DNA from: Methylophilaceae bacterium | GTDB taxonomy: Bacteria > Pseudomonadota > Gammaproteobacteria > Burkholderiales > Methylophilaceae | Direction of reading: 5' to 3' | DNA: 64,000 bases | Assembly (NCBI GenBank): GCA_028355955.1 | Contig: JAOMTQ010000001.1 | Coordinates: 171,705-235,704, forward strand | Part shown: positions 10,966-23,393 of the stretch, piece by piece | Layout of the letters: every line of letters starts with the position of its first letter | How positions within the stretch are numbered: position 1 is the stretch's first letter | Translations under genes and position numbers: made by a program | Notes under the pieces: model-generated | Databases searched by the model: none | What the model was told of the DNA's origin: nothing | Seen by the model: the letters and a program-made list of their open reading frames with translations, nothing else

Positions 10966-11961
10966 ATGGATCCTATAACACAAGGTACGATCGGAGCTGT
11001 GCTCCCTCAATCGCTAGGTAAAAAAAATCTGGGGATTGTTGCTATGCTTGGATTTTTATCCGGAATGGCACCAGATTTAGATATTTTCATTCGCTCAAGC
11101 ACTGACCCACTCCTCTCCTTGGAATATCACCGTCAATTTACACACTCCATCGTATTTATACCTTTTGGTGGACTAATATGTGCTGTTTTTTTATACCTAC
11201 TATTTAAAAAAATAAGTCCATTTAATTTCAAAAAAACTTGGTTGTATTGCACTTTAGGTTATGGGACACATGGATTAATTGATGCGTGCACAAGCTATGG
11301 AACCCTACTCTTTTGGCCCTTCAGTGACATGAGGGTTTCATGGAATAATATTTCAATAATTGACCCGCTATTCACCCTACCAATAATATTATTTGTAATT
11401 CTCGCAACCATAAAGAAAAAAAATATTTATTCAAAAATTGCCATAGCGTGGGCGATCACGTACCTTTTAGTAGGTATCTATTTGCATAATAAGGCAATAA
11501 ATGTAGGGGAAGAGATTGCTAAACAAAGGGGACACGTTATAACAAGGATAGAAGCAAAGCCGAGCTTTGGAAACATAATACTGTGGAAAACAATATATGA
11601 AACAAAGGATCAGTTTTATGTTGATGCTGCAAATTTATTCTTTAGCAAAATAATACATGGAGAAAGCATTAAGAAATTGAGTCTCAAAAAAGATTTTCCA
11701 TGGCTAAAAGAAGAATCACAACAATATAAAGATGTAGAAAGATTTAGATGGTTTAGTAACAACTTTCTTGCGATTCACCCACAAAATAAAAATCAAATTA
11801 TTGATATTAGATACTCAGGTATTCCAAATGAAATAGGAGGTCTTTGGGGTGTACAATTAGACCCTCACAAACATAATCAGGAACATGTTGAGTTTGTAAG
11901 TATGCGGAATGCATCTACAGAAAGATTAAAAATTTTAAGAGATATGATTGTAAAATATTAA
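10966..11961 (+). CDS. YdjM-like membrane-bound metal-dependent hydrolase
   Basis: 'MDPITQGTIGAVLPQSLG...GMAPDLD...HRQFTHSI...HGLIDACTSYGT'. Confidence 0.88.
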   Translation: MDPITQGTIGAVLPQSLGKKNLGIVAMLGFLSGMAPDLDIFIRSSTDPLLSLEYHRQFTHSIVFIPFGGLICAVFLYLLFKKISPFNFKKTWLYCTLGYGTHGLIDACTSYGTLLFWPFSDMRVSWNNISIIDPLFTLPIILFVILATIKKKNIYSKIAIAWAITYLLVGIYLHNKAINVGEEIAKQRGHVITRIEAKPSFGNIILWKTIYETKDQFYVDAANLFFSKIIHGESIKKLSLKKDFPWLKEESQQYKDVERFRWFSNNFLAIHPQNKNQIIDIRYSGIPNEIGGLWGVQLDPHKHNQEHVEFVSMRNASTERLKILRDMIVKY

Positions 11962-12026
11962 CAATATAATCAGTTATTTAAAGTATTTTTTTAATTAAAA
12001 GGATTAAATAAAAGGATAGATAAAAA

Positions 12027-12638
12027 ATGATTGCATGTCTAGATTTAGAAGGTGTATTGCTACCAGAAATATGGATTAAATTCGCAGAGAAAACAGGAGT
12101 AGAAGCCCTAAAATTAACAACTCGAGATATCCCTGATTACAACGAATTAATGACCAAAAGACTTAGTATCCTAAAAGAAAATAATTTCAAACTAGAAGAT
12201 ATTAAAGATGTCATAAGTACACTTAAGCCACTAGACGGAGCGATTGATTTTCATAAGTGGCTCAGGTCAGAGTTTGAAGTAATAATACTTTCAGATACCT
12301 TCTATCAATTTGTCAATCCATTAATGATGCAATTAGATTATCCAACACTGTTTTGCCATCAACTTCTGATTGATAGAAATGATTTGATTGTCGGATATAA
12401 GCTAAGGCAAGCAAACGGAAAACAAGAGGCAGTAAAAGCTCTCCAAAGTTTAAACTTTAAGGTTGTTGCAGCAGGTGACTCATATAATGATATTGGAATG
12501 CTTAAACAAGCTGATGAAGGAATTTTGTTTGATCCTCCGAAGAATGTTATCAGCGATTATCCACAATTTCCTGTTTCAACCAGCTATGCTGATTTTCAAA
12601 AAAAACTAGAGGCATGTAAAATTAAGTTTGAAATGTAA
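12027..12638 (+). CDS. thrH: Phosphoserine phosphatase/homoserine phosphotransferase, ThrH-like
   Basis: 'MIACLDLEGVLLPEIWIKFAEKTG', 'ILSDTFYQF', 'AAGDSYNDIGMLKQAD'. Confidence 0.9.
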   Translation: MIACLDLEGVLLPEIWIKFAEKTGVEALKLTTRDIPDYNELMTKRLSILKENNFKLEDIKDVISTLKPLDGAIDFHKWLRSEFEVIILSDTFYQFVNPLMMQLDYPTLFCHQLLIDRNDLIVGYKLRQANGKQEAVKALQSLNFKVVAAGDSYNDIGMLKQADEGILFDPPKNVISDYPQFPVSTSYADFQKKLEACKIKFEM

Positions 12639-12754
12639 ATTAAAATTTTGCTAAGATTACAACTAATTAATTATGCATATTAAGTTAAAGTCTTAAATTA
12701 TAAAATATAATTTACTTTATAAATATTGTTTATAATACTGATTTAAAACAAAAA

Positions 12755-13255
12755 ATGAGTAGAGCTTTCGTAAAAGAAAATGATTTAGAGCATGCAGGTG
12801 TAGATGTACCAGAACGCCCTATAAGTCCCGAAAAAAACTACGTAACCCCTAATGGACATAGAGAGCTAGAAGCAAAAATTTTAATCTTAGAAGAGGATAG
12901 AGCAAAATCATCACTTAATACAGACTCTATTCATAAGCAAAAAAAATTACAATTGGAACGAGATTTAAGATATTTTGTTAATCGTCTTGAATCAGCAATT
13001 TTAGTAAATCCCCAAGAGCAAGACAAAAATAAGGTGCTTTTTTCTGCCTTGGTTGATGTCGAAAATGAGTTAGGAGACATTCTAAATTTTCAAATTGTTG
13101 GTGAAGATGAAGCCAATGTAAAAATAAATAAAATTGCTTATACCTCACCTCTAGCAAAAGCTTTAATTGGAAACGTGGTAGATGATGAAGTTGTTTGGAA
13201 GAAACTCTCAGGAAGTGAAATTTTAACTATCGTAAACATACAGTACAAGCTATAA
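12755..13255 (+). CDS. GreA/GreB-family transcription elongation factor
   Basis: 'YVTPNGHRELEAKI', C-terminal 'ISYTSPLAKALIGNVVDDEV'-like Gre domain. Confidence 0.85.
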   Translation: MSRAFVKENDLEHAGVDVPERPISPEKNYVTPNGHRELEAKILILEEDRAKSSLNTDSIHKQKKLQLERDLRYFVNRLESAILVNPQEQDKNKVLFSALVDVENELGDILNFQIVGEDEANVKINKIAYTSPLAKALIGNVVDDEVVWKKLSGSEILTIVNIQYKL

Positions 13256-13332
13256 TTCGTAAAAATTTTAACTCGCACAAGTTTAAAATCTTAATTTTCT
13301 AACTATTATCAAACAATTAAAGGTCATTAGAT

Positions 13333-14928
13333 TTGCTTATAACTAATAATATTACAATGCAATTTGGATCAAAACCCCTTTTTGAGGACATCTCAATAAA
13401 GTTTGGAGACGGAAACCGCTATGGTCTTATCGGTGCGAACGGTTGTGGAAAATCTACATTTATGAAAATTCTTGCTAAAGAGCTTGAACCAACCTCTGGT
13501 TCAATTGCCGTAGACTCAAATGAAAGAGTTGCTTGGTTGAGACAAGACCAATTTGCATATGAAGACCTGAAGGTTCTTGATGTGGTCATGATGGGTCATG
13601 AAGAAATGTGGAATGCCAATGAGGAAAAAAATAAGCTTTATGCTAACCCAGATGCGACTGATGAAGATTATATGAAAGCTGCAGAACTAGAAACAGTTTA
13701 TGCGGAATATGATGGATATACGGCTGAATCAAGGGCTGGAGAGCTACTAGATGGCGTTGGTATTGAAAATAGCTTTCATGATGGAGTCATGAGTGCAATT
13801 CCTCCTGGATTGAAACTTAGAGTTTTGTTAGCCCAAGCGCTATTTGCAGACCCAGATATTTTGTTACTTGATGAACCTACGAACAATCTGGATATTAATA
13901 CAATTCGATGGCTTGAGAAAATTATTAATTCTAGAAACTCAACCATGATTATCATTTCTCATGACCGTCATTTTCTTAACCAAGTATGTACCCATACAGC
14001 AGATATGGATTATCAAAAGTTAACGGTTTACCCTGGAAACTATGATGATTTTATGGCAGCTAGTGCAACTGTAAAATCACAACAACTCAAGGCAAATGAA
14101 AAAGCTAAAGCACAAGTTGCCGAACTTCAAGAATTTGTCAGAAGATTTTCAGCAAATGCATCCAAAGCTAAGCAAGCAACGTCAAGAGCAAAACAAATTG
14201 ATAAAATAAAAATAGAGGATATGAAGCCATCCAGCAGGCAATACCCCTATATCCGCTTCGAATATGAAGAAAAAGATAAGTTATATCGCCAAGCACTTAC
14301 AATAAATAAATTAAGTCACGCTTATGAAAAGCCTTTATTTGATAATGTGAATTTTATGGTCGAGGCTGGAGAAAAAGTTACCATAATTGGTGAAAATGGA
14401 ATCGGTAAATCTACCTTACTCAAAATACTTGCAAATACAGTTAATCCTAACGATGGCTCAGTCAAATGGGCAGAAAAAGCTAAAATAAGTTACTTTGCTC
14501 AAGACCATAATGACGAATTTGATAAGAATACTTCGATATTTGATTGGATAAATGACTATAAACAAGTCCAAGATGATGACCAATCTATCAAAGGCATTCT
14601 AGGTCGATTATTATTTTCTGGAGATGATTTTAAAAAGAAAGTGAATGTATTGTCTGGAGGAGAGCAAGGTCGAATGTTATTTGGCAAAATTATGCTTGAA
14701 AGAAATAATGTATTGTTATTAGATGAGCCCACCAATCATATGGATATGGAATCAATTGAATCATTAAATACAGCGTTAGATAAATACAAAGGAACAGTAT
14801 TTTTTGTAACACACGATCGTGAATTTGTAAGCTCTGTAGCTACTCGCATTTTTGAAATAAAATCTGACAAAATTATTGATTACACGGGGAACTATGAAGA
14901 TTATATTGCAACGCAGGAACTAGATTAA
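13333..14928 (+). CDS. ABC-F family ATPase (YbiT-like)
   Basis: Two ABC domains: 'GANGCGKST', '[11 protein letters not shown]', 'GENGIGKST', 'LSGGEQGR', '[11 protein letters not shown]'; no TM segments. Confidence 0.95.
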   Translation: MLITNNITMQFGSKPLFEDISIKFGDGNRYGLIGANGCGKSTFMKILAKELEPTSGSIAVDSNERVAWLRQDQFAYEDLKVLDVVMMGHEEMWNANEEKNKLYANPDATDEDYMKAAELETVYAEYDGYTAESRAGELLDGVGIENSFHDGVMSAIPPGLKLRVLLAQALFADPDILLLDEPTNNLDINTIRWLEKIINSRNSTMIIISHDRHFLNQVCTHTADMDYQKLTVYPGNYDDFMAASATVKSQQLKANEKAKAQVAELQEFVRRFSANASKAKQATSRAKQIDKIKIEDMKPSSRQYPYIRFEYEEKDKLYRQALTINKLSHAYEKPLFDNVNFMVEAGEKVTIIGENGIGKSTLLKILANTVNPNDGSVKWAEKAKISYFAQDHNDEFDKNTSIFDWINDYKQVQDDDQSIKGILGRLLFSGDDFKKKVNVLSGGEQGRMLFGKIMLERNNVLLLDEPTNHMDMESIESLNTALDKYKGTVFFVTHDREFVSSVATRIFEIKSDKIIDYTGNYEDYIATQELD

Positions 14929-16736
14929 GCTTCTCTAGACGCCCTCTTTCTTTCATGCTCAATAAGATATCGTTTTCTCATCCTGATTGATTCAGGCGTA
15001 ATCTCAACAAGTTCATCGTCATCAATGAATTCAACTGCATATTCTAAACTCATTTGAATTGGTGGAACTAGCCTAACTGCCTCATCTGTCCCAGAAGATC
15101 TAACATTTGTAAGCTGCTTTCCTTTGATTGGGTTTACTATTAAATCATTATCTCGAGAATGAATGCCAATGACCATGCCTTCATAAAGCTTATCTCCGGG
15201 GCTTACAAACATTCTGCCTCTGTCTTGTAATTTCCATAAAGCATATGCCACCGCCTCACCTTTCTCAGAGGAAATTAAAACGCCATTTCTTCTTCCAGGA
15301 ATTTCAGTCTTAACAGGTAAATATTCCTCAAAAACATGAGACATAATGCCGGTCCCTTTTGTCATAGTAAGAAATTCACCCTGAAACCCAATAAGCCCTC
15401 TTGCAGGGATTGTATACTCAAGACGAGTCCTTCCGAGGCCGTCAGACTCCATATTAGTCAATTCACCTTTTCTTCGTCCTAACTCCTCCATCACACCGCC
15501 TTGTGTTTCATCTTCAATATCTACGGTAAGGTTTTCATATGGCTCACATTTATTTCCATCAATTTCTTTGTAAACAACCTGAGGCTTACCAACTGCAACT
15601 TCATAACCTTCCCTTCGCATATTCTCTAAAAGAATTGTTAAATGGAGCTCTCCTCTGCCTGAAACTCTAAAAACATCTGCATCTTCAGTATCTTCAACTC
15701 TTAGTGCAACATTAACTAATAATTCTTTTGTGAGCCTTTCTTTGATTTGCCTACTAGTCACAAACTTACCCTCTTTACCAGCCAGAGGTGAAGTATTAAC
15801 CATAAAGTCCATATTTAATGTTGGTTCATCAATAGGAATTATTGGAAGACCAGTAGGATTATCAAGTTGAGCAATCGTAACACCAATGCCGATTTCCTCA
15901 ATACCAGTCACAATAACAATATTGCCTGCTTCAGCTTGCTCTACGCTAACTTTTTCAAGTCCTTCATAGCCAAAAACCTCATTGATTTTTCCTTGACCAA
16001 CTTTTTTATCTCCCATCATAATTGCCACAGGGCTTCCGGGCTTTAAAATACCGTTTCGAATGCGGCCAATCCCCATTCTCCCAGTATAAGAGGAGTAATC
16101 AAGAGCAGAAATTTGAAACTGTAAGGGAGCTGTGGTATCGCCGTCTGGTGGTTCAACATGCGATAAGATAGTCTTGAAAAGGGCGGTCATATCTGTTGTT
16201 TCATCTTCTTCTTTCATTTTTGCATAGCCATTTAAAGCTGATGCATAGACAACAGGAAAATCAAGCTGTTCATCAGTAGCGCCTAAATTAGCAAACAGGT
16301 CAAAAGTATGGTTAATTACCCAATCCGCCCTAGCTCCTGGACGATCTATTTTATTGATGACAACAATAGGTTTTAGGCCAAGTGCCAATGCCTTTTTAGT
16401 GACAAAACGTGTTTGAGGCATTGGACCATCAACAGCATCTACAAGCAAAACAACCCCATCAACCATGCCCAAAACTCTCTCAACTTCACCCCCAAAATCA
16501 GCATGCCCAGGTGTATCTACAATATTAATATGATGATCTTCATAATTAATAGCAGTATTTTTAGATAAAATGGTAATGCCACGTTCTTTTTCAAGATCAT
16601 TTGAATCCATTACGCGATCACTCACCTGCTGATGCTCAGCAAATGTGCCTGATTGTTGCAATAATTTATCGACAAGTGTCGTTTTACCGTGATCAACATG
16701 GGCAATAATTGCAATATTTCTTAGCTTTTGATTCAT
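14925..16736 (-). CDS. typA: TypA/BipA ribosome-associated GTPase
   Basis: '[24 protein letters not shown]', '[16 protein letters not shown]', '[14 protein letters not shown]'. Confidence 0.97.
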   Translation of the reverse strand: MNQKLRNIAIIAHVDHGKTTLVDKLLQQSGTFAEHQQVSDRVMDSNDLEKERGITILSKNTAINYEDHHINIVDTPGHADFGGEVERVLGMVDGVVLLVDAVDGPMPQTRFVTKKALALGLKPIVVINKIDRPGARADWVINHTFDLFANLGATDEQLDFPVVYASALNGYAKMKEEDETTDMTALFKTILSHVEPPDGDTTAPLQFQISALDYSSYTGRMGIGRIRNGILKPGSPVAIMMGDKKVGQGKINEVFGYEGLEKVSVEQAEAGNIVIVTGIEEIGIGVTIAQLDNPTGLPIIPIDEPTLNMDFMVNTSPLAGKEGKFVTSRQIKERLTKELLVNVALRVEDTEDADVFRVSGRGELHLTILLENMRREGYEVAVGKPQVVYKEIDGNKCEPYENLTVDIEDETQGGVMEELGRRKGELTNMESDGLGRTRLEYTIPARGLIGFQGEFLTMTKGTGIMSHVFEEYLPVKTEIPGRRNGVLISSEKGEAVAYALWKLQDRGRMFVSPGDKLYEGMVIGIHSRDNDLIVNPIKGKQLTNVRSSGTDEAVRLVPPIQMSLEYAVEFIDDDELVEITPESIRMRKRYLIEHERKRASREA

Positions 16737-16813
16737 TGATGAATAACCGTTTTTAATATTAGACGCGCGATTTTAGCACAAAGAAGTTGGATTATTTTTT
16801 TGCTTTCTAAGTA

Positions 16814-17689
16814 TTAGAATAAATCTTTGAGATTATTGATAATTTTTTGATGGTCAATCTTTTCATTCTCGGAATTATCTTTGTTTCCTCCTTTTAATTT
16901 ATCTAAAATTTTATTTACATTCTGTTTAATGTCTTTCTTAAGCGATTTAAAGTCAATATTGCTTTCTAAATTATTATCTATATTTGATATTACTATTTCT
17001 AAGATCTTCTCGGGGGATACTCCATTTGATTTAGACCCAATATCATTGATCACAAATAGTGGAATTTTTTTACTTAAAAAATCTTTTTTGATCGAGCTTA
17101 TTCTTGCAGTTATTTTAAGATCTACAATTTTTAATTCCTTAATAAAAAATGTTTTTTCACTTATTCCTTTAGTTTCTTTATTTTCTTTATTTTCTATTTT
17201 GCTTCTTGATTGATTGGTTTTACCTAGCTCACTATCAGCCAACTTTCTTACATTTTTAATAGTAGTTTTCACATTTTTTGTAGATGTTAATTTAATATAG
17301 CTTTCGACATTCTCTTTGAGAACATTAAAGTTTGTTTTTTTTCCATTATATTCATAGACAATTTCAGGATTTTTTATTAAAACTAGAGGTATTTCTATAA
17401 TATCCTGATCCCAAGTATCTTTATTTACAGTGACTATAATATTTTCTGCCTCAAAGGCTTCGCTGTTACTAAAACTTTTCGGATTTTCAATACCTAGTCT
17501 ATTAATTATGATCTCACCTTTATTTAAATCTGTTTCAACTAAGTCAATCTCAACATCTGTCTTAGTCATCTTTGATCCATAATTCATCATATAGTCTTTA
17601 ATAAAACCATCTAAATTACCAAAAAACCAATAAGTTGCTCCACCAAACACAGTGATAAGTAAGAGAATAACTAATAATATTTTTTTCAA
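16814..17689 (-). CDS. Membrane-anchored hypothetical protein (AsmA-like character)
   Basis: Single N-terminal TM, 'NKGEIIINRLGIENPKSFSNSEAFEAENIIVTV' resembles AsmA/DUF748-type repeats. Confidence 0.5.
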   Translation of the reverse strand: MKKILLVILLLITVFGGATYWFFGNLDGFIKDYMMNYGSKMTKTDVEIDLVETDLNKGEIIINRLGIENPKSFSNSEAFEAENIIVTVNKDTWDQDIIEIPLVLIKNPEIVYEYNGKKTNFNVLKENVESYIKLTSTKNVKTTIKNVRKLADSELGKTNQSRSKIENKENKETKGISEKTFFIKELKIVDLKITARISSIKKDFLSKKIPLFVINDIGSKSNGVSPEKILEIVISNIDNNLESNIDFKSLKKDIKQNVNKILDKLKGGNKDNSENEKIDHQKIINNLKDLF

Positions 17690-17693
17690 TTTA

Positions 17694-18902
17694 TTAAGCC
17701 TTTATTTTTGTTTTAATTTTCGAAAAAGCTTTTTTTGCATTTTCAACTGCAGCTTCCACTGTCTCTGATGATGCCAGTATTACACCCATTCGTCTTTTTT
17801 TGAATGATTTCGGCTTACCAAATAATCTAATATCAACCCCAGGAATTTGAAGAGCCTGATCCACTCCCTCAAAATAGATATCATCTACATCATAATCACC
17901 ATAAATAACTTTGCTCGCGCCGGGTCTTGAAAGAGATGTATCAACTGGTAAGCCGAGAATTGCTTTTGCATGTAATTCAAATTCAGATTGTATTTGAGAT
18001 GCCATAGTAACCATCCCAGTATCATGTGGCCTTGGGCTGACCTCTGAAAACCATACATCATCTTTTTTAACAAATAATTCAACACCAAACATGCCGAGAC
18101 CACCTAAAGCATTAGTTATTAATTTAGCGATTTTTTTTGATTTCTCAAGAGCTTTTTTACTCATAGGTTGTGGTTGAAAACTTTCTATATAGTCTCCATT
18201 TTCTTGAATATGTCCAATTGGATCACAAAATTTAGTACAAGTATGTCCTTTAGAATCTTTTGATCTAACCGTCAGCAATGTTATTTCATAATCAAAATCA
18301 ATTAAGCTCTCAGCAATGACAATACCTTGATCTACCCGTCCCCCAGTTGCAGCATAATTCCATGCAGATTCAATTTCACTTTCAGACTTTACTAACGATT
18401 GACCTTTGCCCGAAGAAGACATGGTTGGCTTAACAAAGCATGGGAAATTAATTTCTTTTAAAATTAGATTTTTTAAATCTTTGCAGCTTCTTGCAAAACC
18501 GTAATTTGAGGTAGGTAAACCAAGCTCTTCGGAAGCAAGTTTCCTTATCCCTTCCCGATTCATAGTTAATTGGACTGCCTTTAAGCTAGGGACAACTTTA
18601 ACTTGTCCTTCTTCAACTACCTCAGATAAAAGTTCTGTATTTATAGCCTCTATCTCTGGAACAATATAGTCTGGTTTCTCTTTTTGGATAACTTCTCGCA
18701 ATTCACTCTCATTCGTCATATCAATAACATAAGATCGATGTGCAACTTGCTGACCTGGTGCGTTGTGATATCGATCAACTGCAATGACCTCAATACCAAG
18801 CCTTTGAAATGAAATGATTACTTCCTTACCTAATTCACCTGCACCTAATAGCATAACTTTTGTTGCAAACGGACTTAAGGGCGTTCCAATTTTCATAAAC
18901 AA
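17694..18902 (-). CDS. purT: Formate-dependent phosphoribosylglycinamide formyltransferase
   Basis: '[30 protein letters not shown]', 'MSSSGKGQS', '[13 protein letters not shown]'. Confidence 0.97.
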   Translation of the reverse strand: MFMKIGTPLSPFATKVMLLGAGELGKEVIISFQRLGIEVIAVDRYHNAPGQQVAHRSYVIDMTNESELREVIQKEKPDYIVPEIEAINTELLSEVVEEGQVKVVPSLKAVQLTMNREGIRKLASEELGLPTSNYGFARSCKDLKNLILKEINFPCFVKPTMSSSGKGQSLVKSESEIESAWNYAATGGRVDQGIVIAESLIDFDYEITLLTVRSKDSKGHTCTKFCDPIGHIQENGDYIESFQPQPMSKKALEKSKKIAKLITNALGGLGMFGVELFVKKDDVWFSEVSPRPHDTGMVTMASQIQSEFELHAKAILGLPVDTSLSRPGASKVIYGDYDVDDIYFEGVDQALQIPGVDIRLFGKPKSFKKRRMGVILASSETVEAAVENAKKAFSKIKTKIKA

Positions 18903-18955
18903 ACCGATAGTGATGTTAATAAATTATAACAATAGATTTTTAAAAGAATATTCAA

Positions 18956-19564
18956 TTATAAAACTTTATTTTCTTTAGCTAAATTATAAAAATCTAATGT
19001 ATTTTTGATATTTAACTTTTGTTTAATCGATGTTTGATAGTTTGCTGCAGTTTTATAACTAATATTAAGTTTTTTTGCAATTGATAATAGCTCTTCACCT
19101 GAAGCGATAGACTTAAATATTTCAAATTCTTTATTATTCAAATCTTTAATTTTTGAATCATCGAAATCATTTCTATCTACTGAAGCTGAAATAATGATTT
19201 CATTGTTCATTACTTTTTCAATTGCATCAAGCAAATCATCTGATAAATCATTCTTTAGAATATATCCATTAGCTCCTGCCTTCATGGCCTTATCTATAAT
19301 CATCGAATTATCATGCATCGAGAGCATGAGAACTTTAATTTTAGGAAATCTTTTTTTTATTTGATTCGTTGTCTCTATACCTCCTTTTCCAGGCATAGAT
19401 ATATCCATAATTACTAAATCCACTGTATTTTTCTGTAGAAAGTGATATGCCTCTTCTCCAGAACCTAAATCAGCAACAATGTTTAATTTTGCATTGTTTT
19501 CTACCAGTCGTTTAATTCCAGATCGGACAATTTCATGATCATCTACAATTAACAAATCTGTCAT
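18956..19564 (-). CDS. NarL/UhpA-type response regulator
   Basis: 'LLIVDDHEIVRSGIKRLVE', 'VIMDISMPGKGG', LuxR-type HTH 'IAKKLNISYKTAANYQTSIKQKL'. Confidence 0.93.
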   Translation of the reverse strand: MTDLLIVDDHEIVRSGIKRLVENNAKLNIVADLGSGEEAYHFLQKNTVDLVIMDISMPGKGGIETTNQIKKRFPKIKVLMLSMHDNSMIIDKAMKAGANGYILKNDLSDDLLDAIEKVMNNEIIISASVDRNDFDDSKIKDLNNKEFEIFKSIASGEELLSIAKKLNISYKTAANYQTSIKQKLNIKNTLDFYNLAKENKVL

Positions 19565-19568
19565 CTAA

Positions 19569-20885
19569 TTACCCTTTATTAATAATTATTTTAAAAAATC
19601 TTTTTTTAATAATTTCTAAACTTCCATTAATTTGATCAACACGCTCAGCAATACCTATTAAACCAAGTCCATCCTTATTAGATAATTCTGTCTTAATACC
19701 ATCATTTCTTATCAAAATTCTAATTTTACCTTTCTCATCTAGAGACTTTATAGCAATCTTAATATTTTTAGGTTCTGAATGCTTAGCAATATTAGTTAAC
19801 GCTTCTTGAAAGATTCGATATAAATGTGCTGTTTCTTGTTTTGTTATTTTTCTTAAGGCCTTTTCATCAATTTTGTATTCAAATTTAACGCCCTTAAATC
19901 GCCTTTTCCAATTTTCGAATAATTCAATTAACGCAGATTCAAGACCTAAGTCTTCAATCAAGCCTAAATTCAATTTTTTTATAATTTCTCTTGTAGAAAG
20001 CATCATATTTTTTGATAACTTAATAACATTAAAAATAGCATCATCGCGTGATGATTTTTTTGTAGATTTTGAGATTGAAGCTGCTTCTGCTTGAAGAGCT
20101 GTTAAAGATTGTCCAAGCTCATCATGAAGGTCTCTAGCTAACTCACTTTTTTCTTGCTCTTGCACATTAATAAGGTTTTGACTTAGCTTATGAATCTTGT
20201 CATTACTTTGCCTTAGATTTTTAATCATACTATTAAATTTTTTACCAATAATATCAAGCTCAAGGATATTTGATTTATTAATTTTTGACTTGAAGTTTCC
20301 AGCTTCAAGTTTCTCAAAACTCTCAATAATTTTATTTATCGGTTTTATCATATGAAAAAAAAGAATTAAGACGACGATATTTATCAGAACAAGGAAAGCC
20401 CCTATGATCCACAAACCAACTTTTATTTGTTGCCATATCTCTGCATACTCATAGATTGGTTCAGGTTTAATCAATATATACCCTGTCATCTCTCCTCTTT
20501 GATCAATATTAATTTTTGAGTAATAAATTTCCTGAGATAATTTTTCAATTAAGAAAATAAACCAATAAGGTGGTGGCTTGATATCATCAAAAGTGTTTAA
20601 TGTTTCTTCAAGTAAAATATCTTGATTATTAAAAAATTGAATCTTTAAGTGACGAATTTCTGATAATTCTGAAATACCTAATTCATGGCCTTCTCTTTGA
20701 AATAAGTAAAAATCAGGATTTTTTTTCACACCTTGCTCAATCGCAAATTCAGCAAGTGTCATTGTTGACAAAACCTCTTCTCTCACATTTTTTTGGGTAA
20801 CCATAACGATAGTTAAAAGGCCAACCAATGTTGCAATCAGTAAGAGTGAGTTTATGTAAATAAGAAGTTTAGATTTAAGGCTCAT
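19569..20885 (-). CDS. HAMP-domain sensor histidine kinase (NarX/UhpB type)
   Basis: 'ELARDLHDELGQSLTALQAEA' (HisKA_3), HAMP segment, 'LYRIFQEALTNIAKHSEPKNI', 'GLGLIGIAERV'. Confidence 0.93.
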   Translation of the reverse strand: MSLKSKLLIYINSLLLIATLVGLLTIVMVTQKNVREEVLSTMTLAEFAIEQGVKKNPDFYLFQREGHELGISELSEIRHLKIQFFNNQDILLEETLNTFDDIKPPPYWFIFLIEKLSQEIYYSKINIDQRGEMTGYILIKPEPIYEYAEIWQQIKVGLWIIGAFLVLINIVVLILFFHMIKPINKIIESFEKLEAGNFKSKINKSNILELDIIGKKFNSMIKNLRQSNDKIHKLSQNLINVQEQEKSELARDLHDELGQSLTALQAEAASISKSTKKSSRDDAIFNVIKLSKNMMLSTREIIKKLNLGLIEDLGLESALIELFENWKRRFKGVKFEYKIDEKALRKITKQETAHLYRIFQEALTNIAKHSEPKNIKIAIKSLDEKGKIRILIRNDGIKTELSNKDGLGLIGIAERVDQINGSLEIIKKRFFKIIINKG

Positions 20886-20928
20886 TTCTGAATATATTTT
20901 AAAATATTAATATACACCTGATAATAAT

Positions 20929-20955
20929 AAAAAAGGGCTTATAGCCCTTTTTTAT
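20929..20955 (-). terminator. Rho-independent, potentially bidirectional terminator
   Basis: AAAAAAGGGCTTATAGCCCTTTTTT, downstream of the TonB receptor stop. Confidence 0.8.
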
Positions 20956-20974
20956 AATTTATATTAGCTTATAT

Positions 20975-23299
20975 TTAGAATTCGTAGCGTAAACCTACCC
21001 AGCCCGCTCTTGGCGAACCAGCAACCATAGAGGAAGTTGCTATTTCTTCCTCGCTGAATGAACGATTAGCATTTACTCTTGATTCAGCGATTCGTCCACC
21101 TGTGTAATAACTATTATCGAATAAGTTAGTTACTTTGGCATAAATTTTCCAACCCTCCAACATGTTTGAAAATCTATACTCTGAGTCAAGATTAACAACT
21201 GCGTATCCTGGAACCTCACTTCTAACAAAAGGGGATTGTGATCGATCATTCTCTTGGTTTTCGTTACCCATCATGTATGATTTGCTGAAAGCTGTCATTG
21301 TTGCTCCTAAGTACCAAGCTGGATCTGGTTTATATACAGCTCTAACTTTAAAGCTATGCTTTGGAATATTAGGGAGATAGTCACCATCCTCAACGCTAAT
21401 TGCACCCTCTGGGTCATCAGATGCTGATGAATTATTTTCACTAATTAGAGTAAGGTCAGTACCATATTGCGCTTTAATATAGTTATAGTTCATGCTCAGT
21501 GACCATGTTTCAAAAACAGTATTAAGTCCTAAATCGACACCCTTTCTTGTTGTTTCCTCGACATTGTCAAAATAGCCTGCAGTGGTATTTGACTCAGTGT
21601 ATAAAAATAAAATGTCATCATGATTTGTAGCACTATAGCCCGAGATATTCCAGGTCATTTTACTGTCAAACATGCCTGCAAATGCACCACTCGCACCAAG
21701 TTCATATGTTTTTGCAACAACTTGCTCAAGAGGAGGATCATCTGCCATTTGTGTTGGCAGCGTACAAGGGTTTGCTGGGTTTGCGCAACCAAGTTCAATG
21801 CTTGTAGGCGCTCGATTAGCCTCATTATAAGATGCGTAAGTACTTAAATTATCATATGGATTAAACGTGACACCAACCGATGGATTTAATCTGTCAAAAT
21901 CGTGTGAGCCAGTAAGTGATGCTCCACTTCCAGGAGCGTTAAATGTATCCTGATTATTAATGTCCACGTAGTTATAACGTGCTGCAGTATTAATACTCCA
22001 TTGGTCATTTATGGCATGATTATTTGAAAGAAAAGCACTGGTTGTATAAGTTTGACCTGTTAATCCTGTCGTTTGTTCTTTAGCTCCTAAAGCACCAGAA
22101 AAGAATCCAGATGGATCAAGCGTTGCAATATCTGTGGAATTTTGTGTAAATTTGACTTTCGAGTATTCAAAAGAAGCACCTACAATCAATTGATTTCTTC
22201 TTGCCTGCCAATCATCATCGAATGTCAATTGCCCGTTAACACCGTATGCATTCTGATGTGTTTTAGATCGATTAATAACACCCTCATTTTCATTCCTCTC
22301 AGCTTCTGTACACTCACCTTCTTCAATCGCATCATCATCACAAAATTCATCGTTCAAGTCACCGTTGTAGGTACTTTGATCAATGTTTCTCCAATACATA
22401 TTTCCTGAGGCCATTAATGTATCACTAATAAATTCAGTACCGTTTAATTGAACTTGATTATATGAATTCCTTGTTTTATCTATCAGTGTATGAACTCCTT
22501 CCATATCGCTACTTAATAGATAATCAGGCACCATGCCGTTACCCACAAGACTGTTGTGAGCGCCTGTATAGCTTAAATCATATCGACTACTATCGTCTTC
22601 AAAGCCAATTTTACCAAACCACTGATTCACGGTTGTTGGTGAAGGTTTTCTCCAACCATCCTCATTAAAATATTCATAGCCCACATAGTAATCAAAACGA
22701 TTATCTTCAGATACCCCACCCGATTCTATAAGCCCAATCTTTCTTCCCCATGAGCCTGCTTGACCTTCAATAGCTGATTTATTAAAAGTGCGTCCACTCT
22801 TAGTTTGCATGCTTAATGACCCACCCAATGTATTAAGACCATAAACTGGATTTGAGCCACCCACGAGCTGCATATCATCTATTGCAAAATCAGGGATCGT
22901 ATCCCATAAGACATTATTACTAAACGGCATATTTTGTCTAACGCCATCGACATAAATTGACAACCCTTGTGGGTTACCAACAAGCGGAGTGCCGTTGTAA
23001 CCCCGATAATTTATTTCTAACTGATAGGGATTACCACCCACTTCATTCACGGTAACGCCTTCAAGATTATTAACCATATAGTCAGCAATACTGACACCAG
23101 GCTGCTCTCTAATTTCTTCACCCGTAGCTGTTTGGACAGCATATGGTACATCTTTAACAGGTAAACCAATTGAAGGAAGAGCTGTCGGTGAATAAACCTC
23201 AATACTATCTACTTTTAGTGATTCTCCAGCAATAACGCTAGTTGCAAAAAGTGAGCTTGTGATAGCAATTAAGCCAGTGGATTTAGATATACTCTTCAT
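20975..23299 (-). CDS. TonB-dependent outer-membrane receptor
   Basis: Signal peptide, plug 'GVSIADYMVNNLEGVTVNEVGGN', barrel, C-terminal 'GWVGLRYEF'. Confidence 0.92.
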   Translation of the reverse strand: MKSISKSTGLIAITSSLFATSVIAGESLKVDSIEVYSPTALPSIGLPVKDVPYAVQTATGEEIREQPGVSIADYMVNNLEGVTVNEVGGNPYQLEINYRGYNGTPLVGNPQGLSIYVDGVRQNMPFSNNVLWDTIPDFAIDDMQLVGGSNPVYGLNTLGGSLSMQTKSGRTFNKSAIEGQAGSWGRKIGLIESGGVSEDNRFDYYVGYEYFNEDGWRKPSPTTVNQWFGKIGFEDDSSRYDLSYTGAHNSLVGNGMVPDYLLSSDMEGVHTLIDKTRNSYNQVQLNGTEFISDTLMASGNMYWRNIDQSTYNGDLNDEFCDDDAIEEGECTEAERNENEGVINRSKTHQNAYGVNGQLTFDDDWQARRNQLIVGASFEYSKVKFTQNSTDIATLDPSGFFSGALGAKEQTTGLTGQTYTTSAFLSNNHAINDQWSINTAARYNYVDINNQDTFNAPGSGASLTGSHDFDRLNPSVGVTFNPYDNLSTYASYNEANRAPTSIELGCANPANPCTLPTQMADDPPLEQVVAKTYELGASGAFAGMFDSKMTWNISGYSATNHDDILFLYTESNTTAGYFDNVEETTRKGVDLGLNTVFETWSLSMNYNYIKAQYGTDLTLISENNSSASDDPEGAISVEDGDYLPNIPKHSFKVRAVYKPDPAWYLGATMTAFSKSYMMGNENQENDRSQSPFVRSEVPGYAVVNLDSEYRFSNMLEGWKIYAKVTNLFDNSYYTGGRIAESRVNANRSFSEEEIATSSMVAGSPRAGWVGLRYEF

Positions 23300-23393
23300 A
23301 ATTAATATTCTTTATAATTTTTATATATGTAATTGATAACGTGGGATTTTACAGATTTTTTTTTGAAATAGTTTAGGAAATATTCCTGATGTA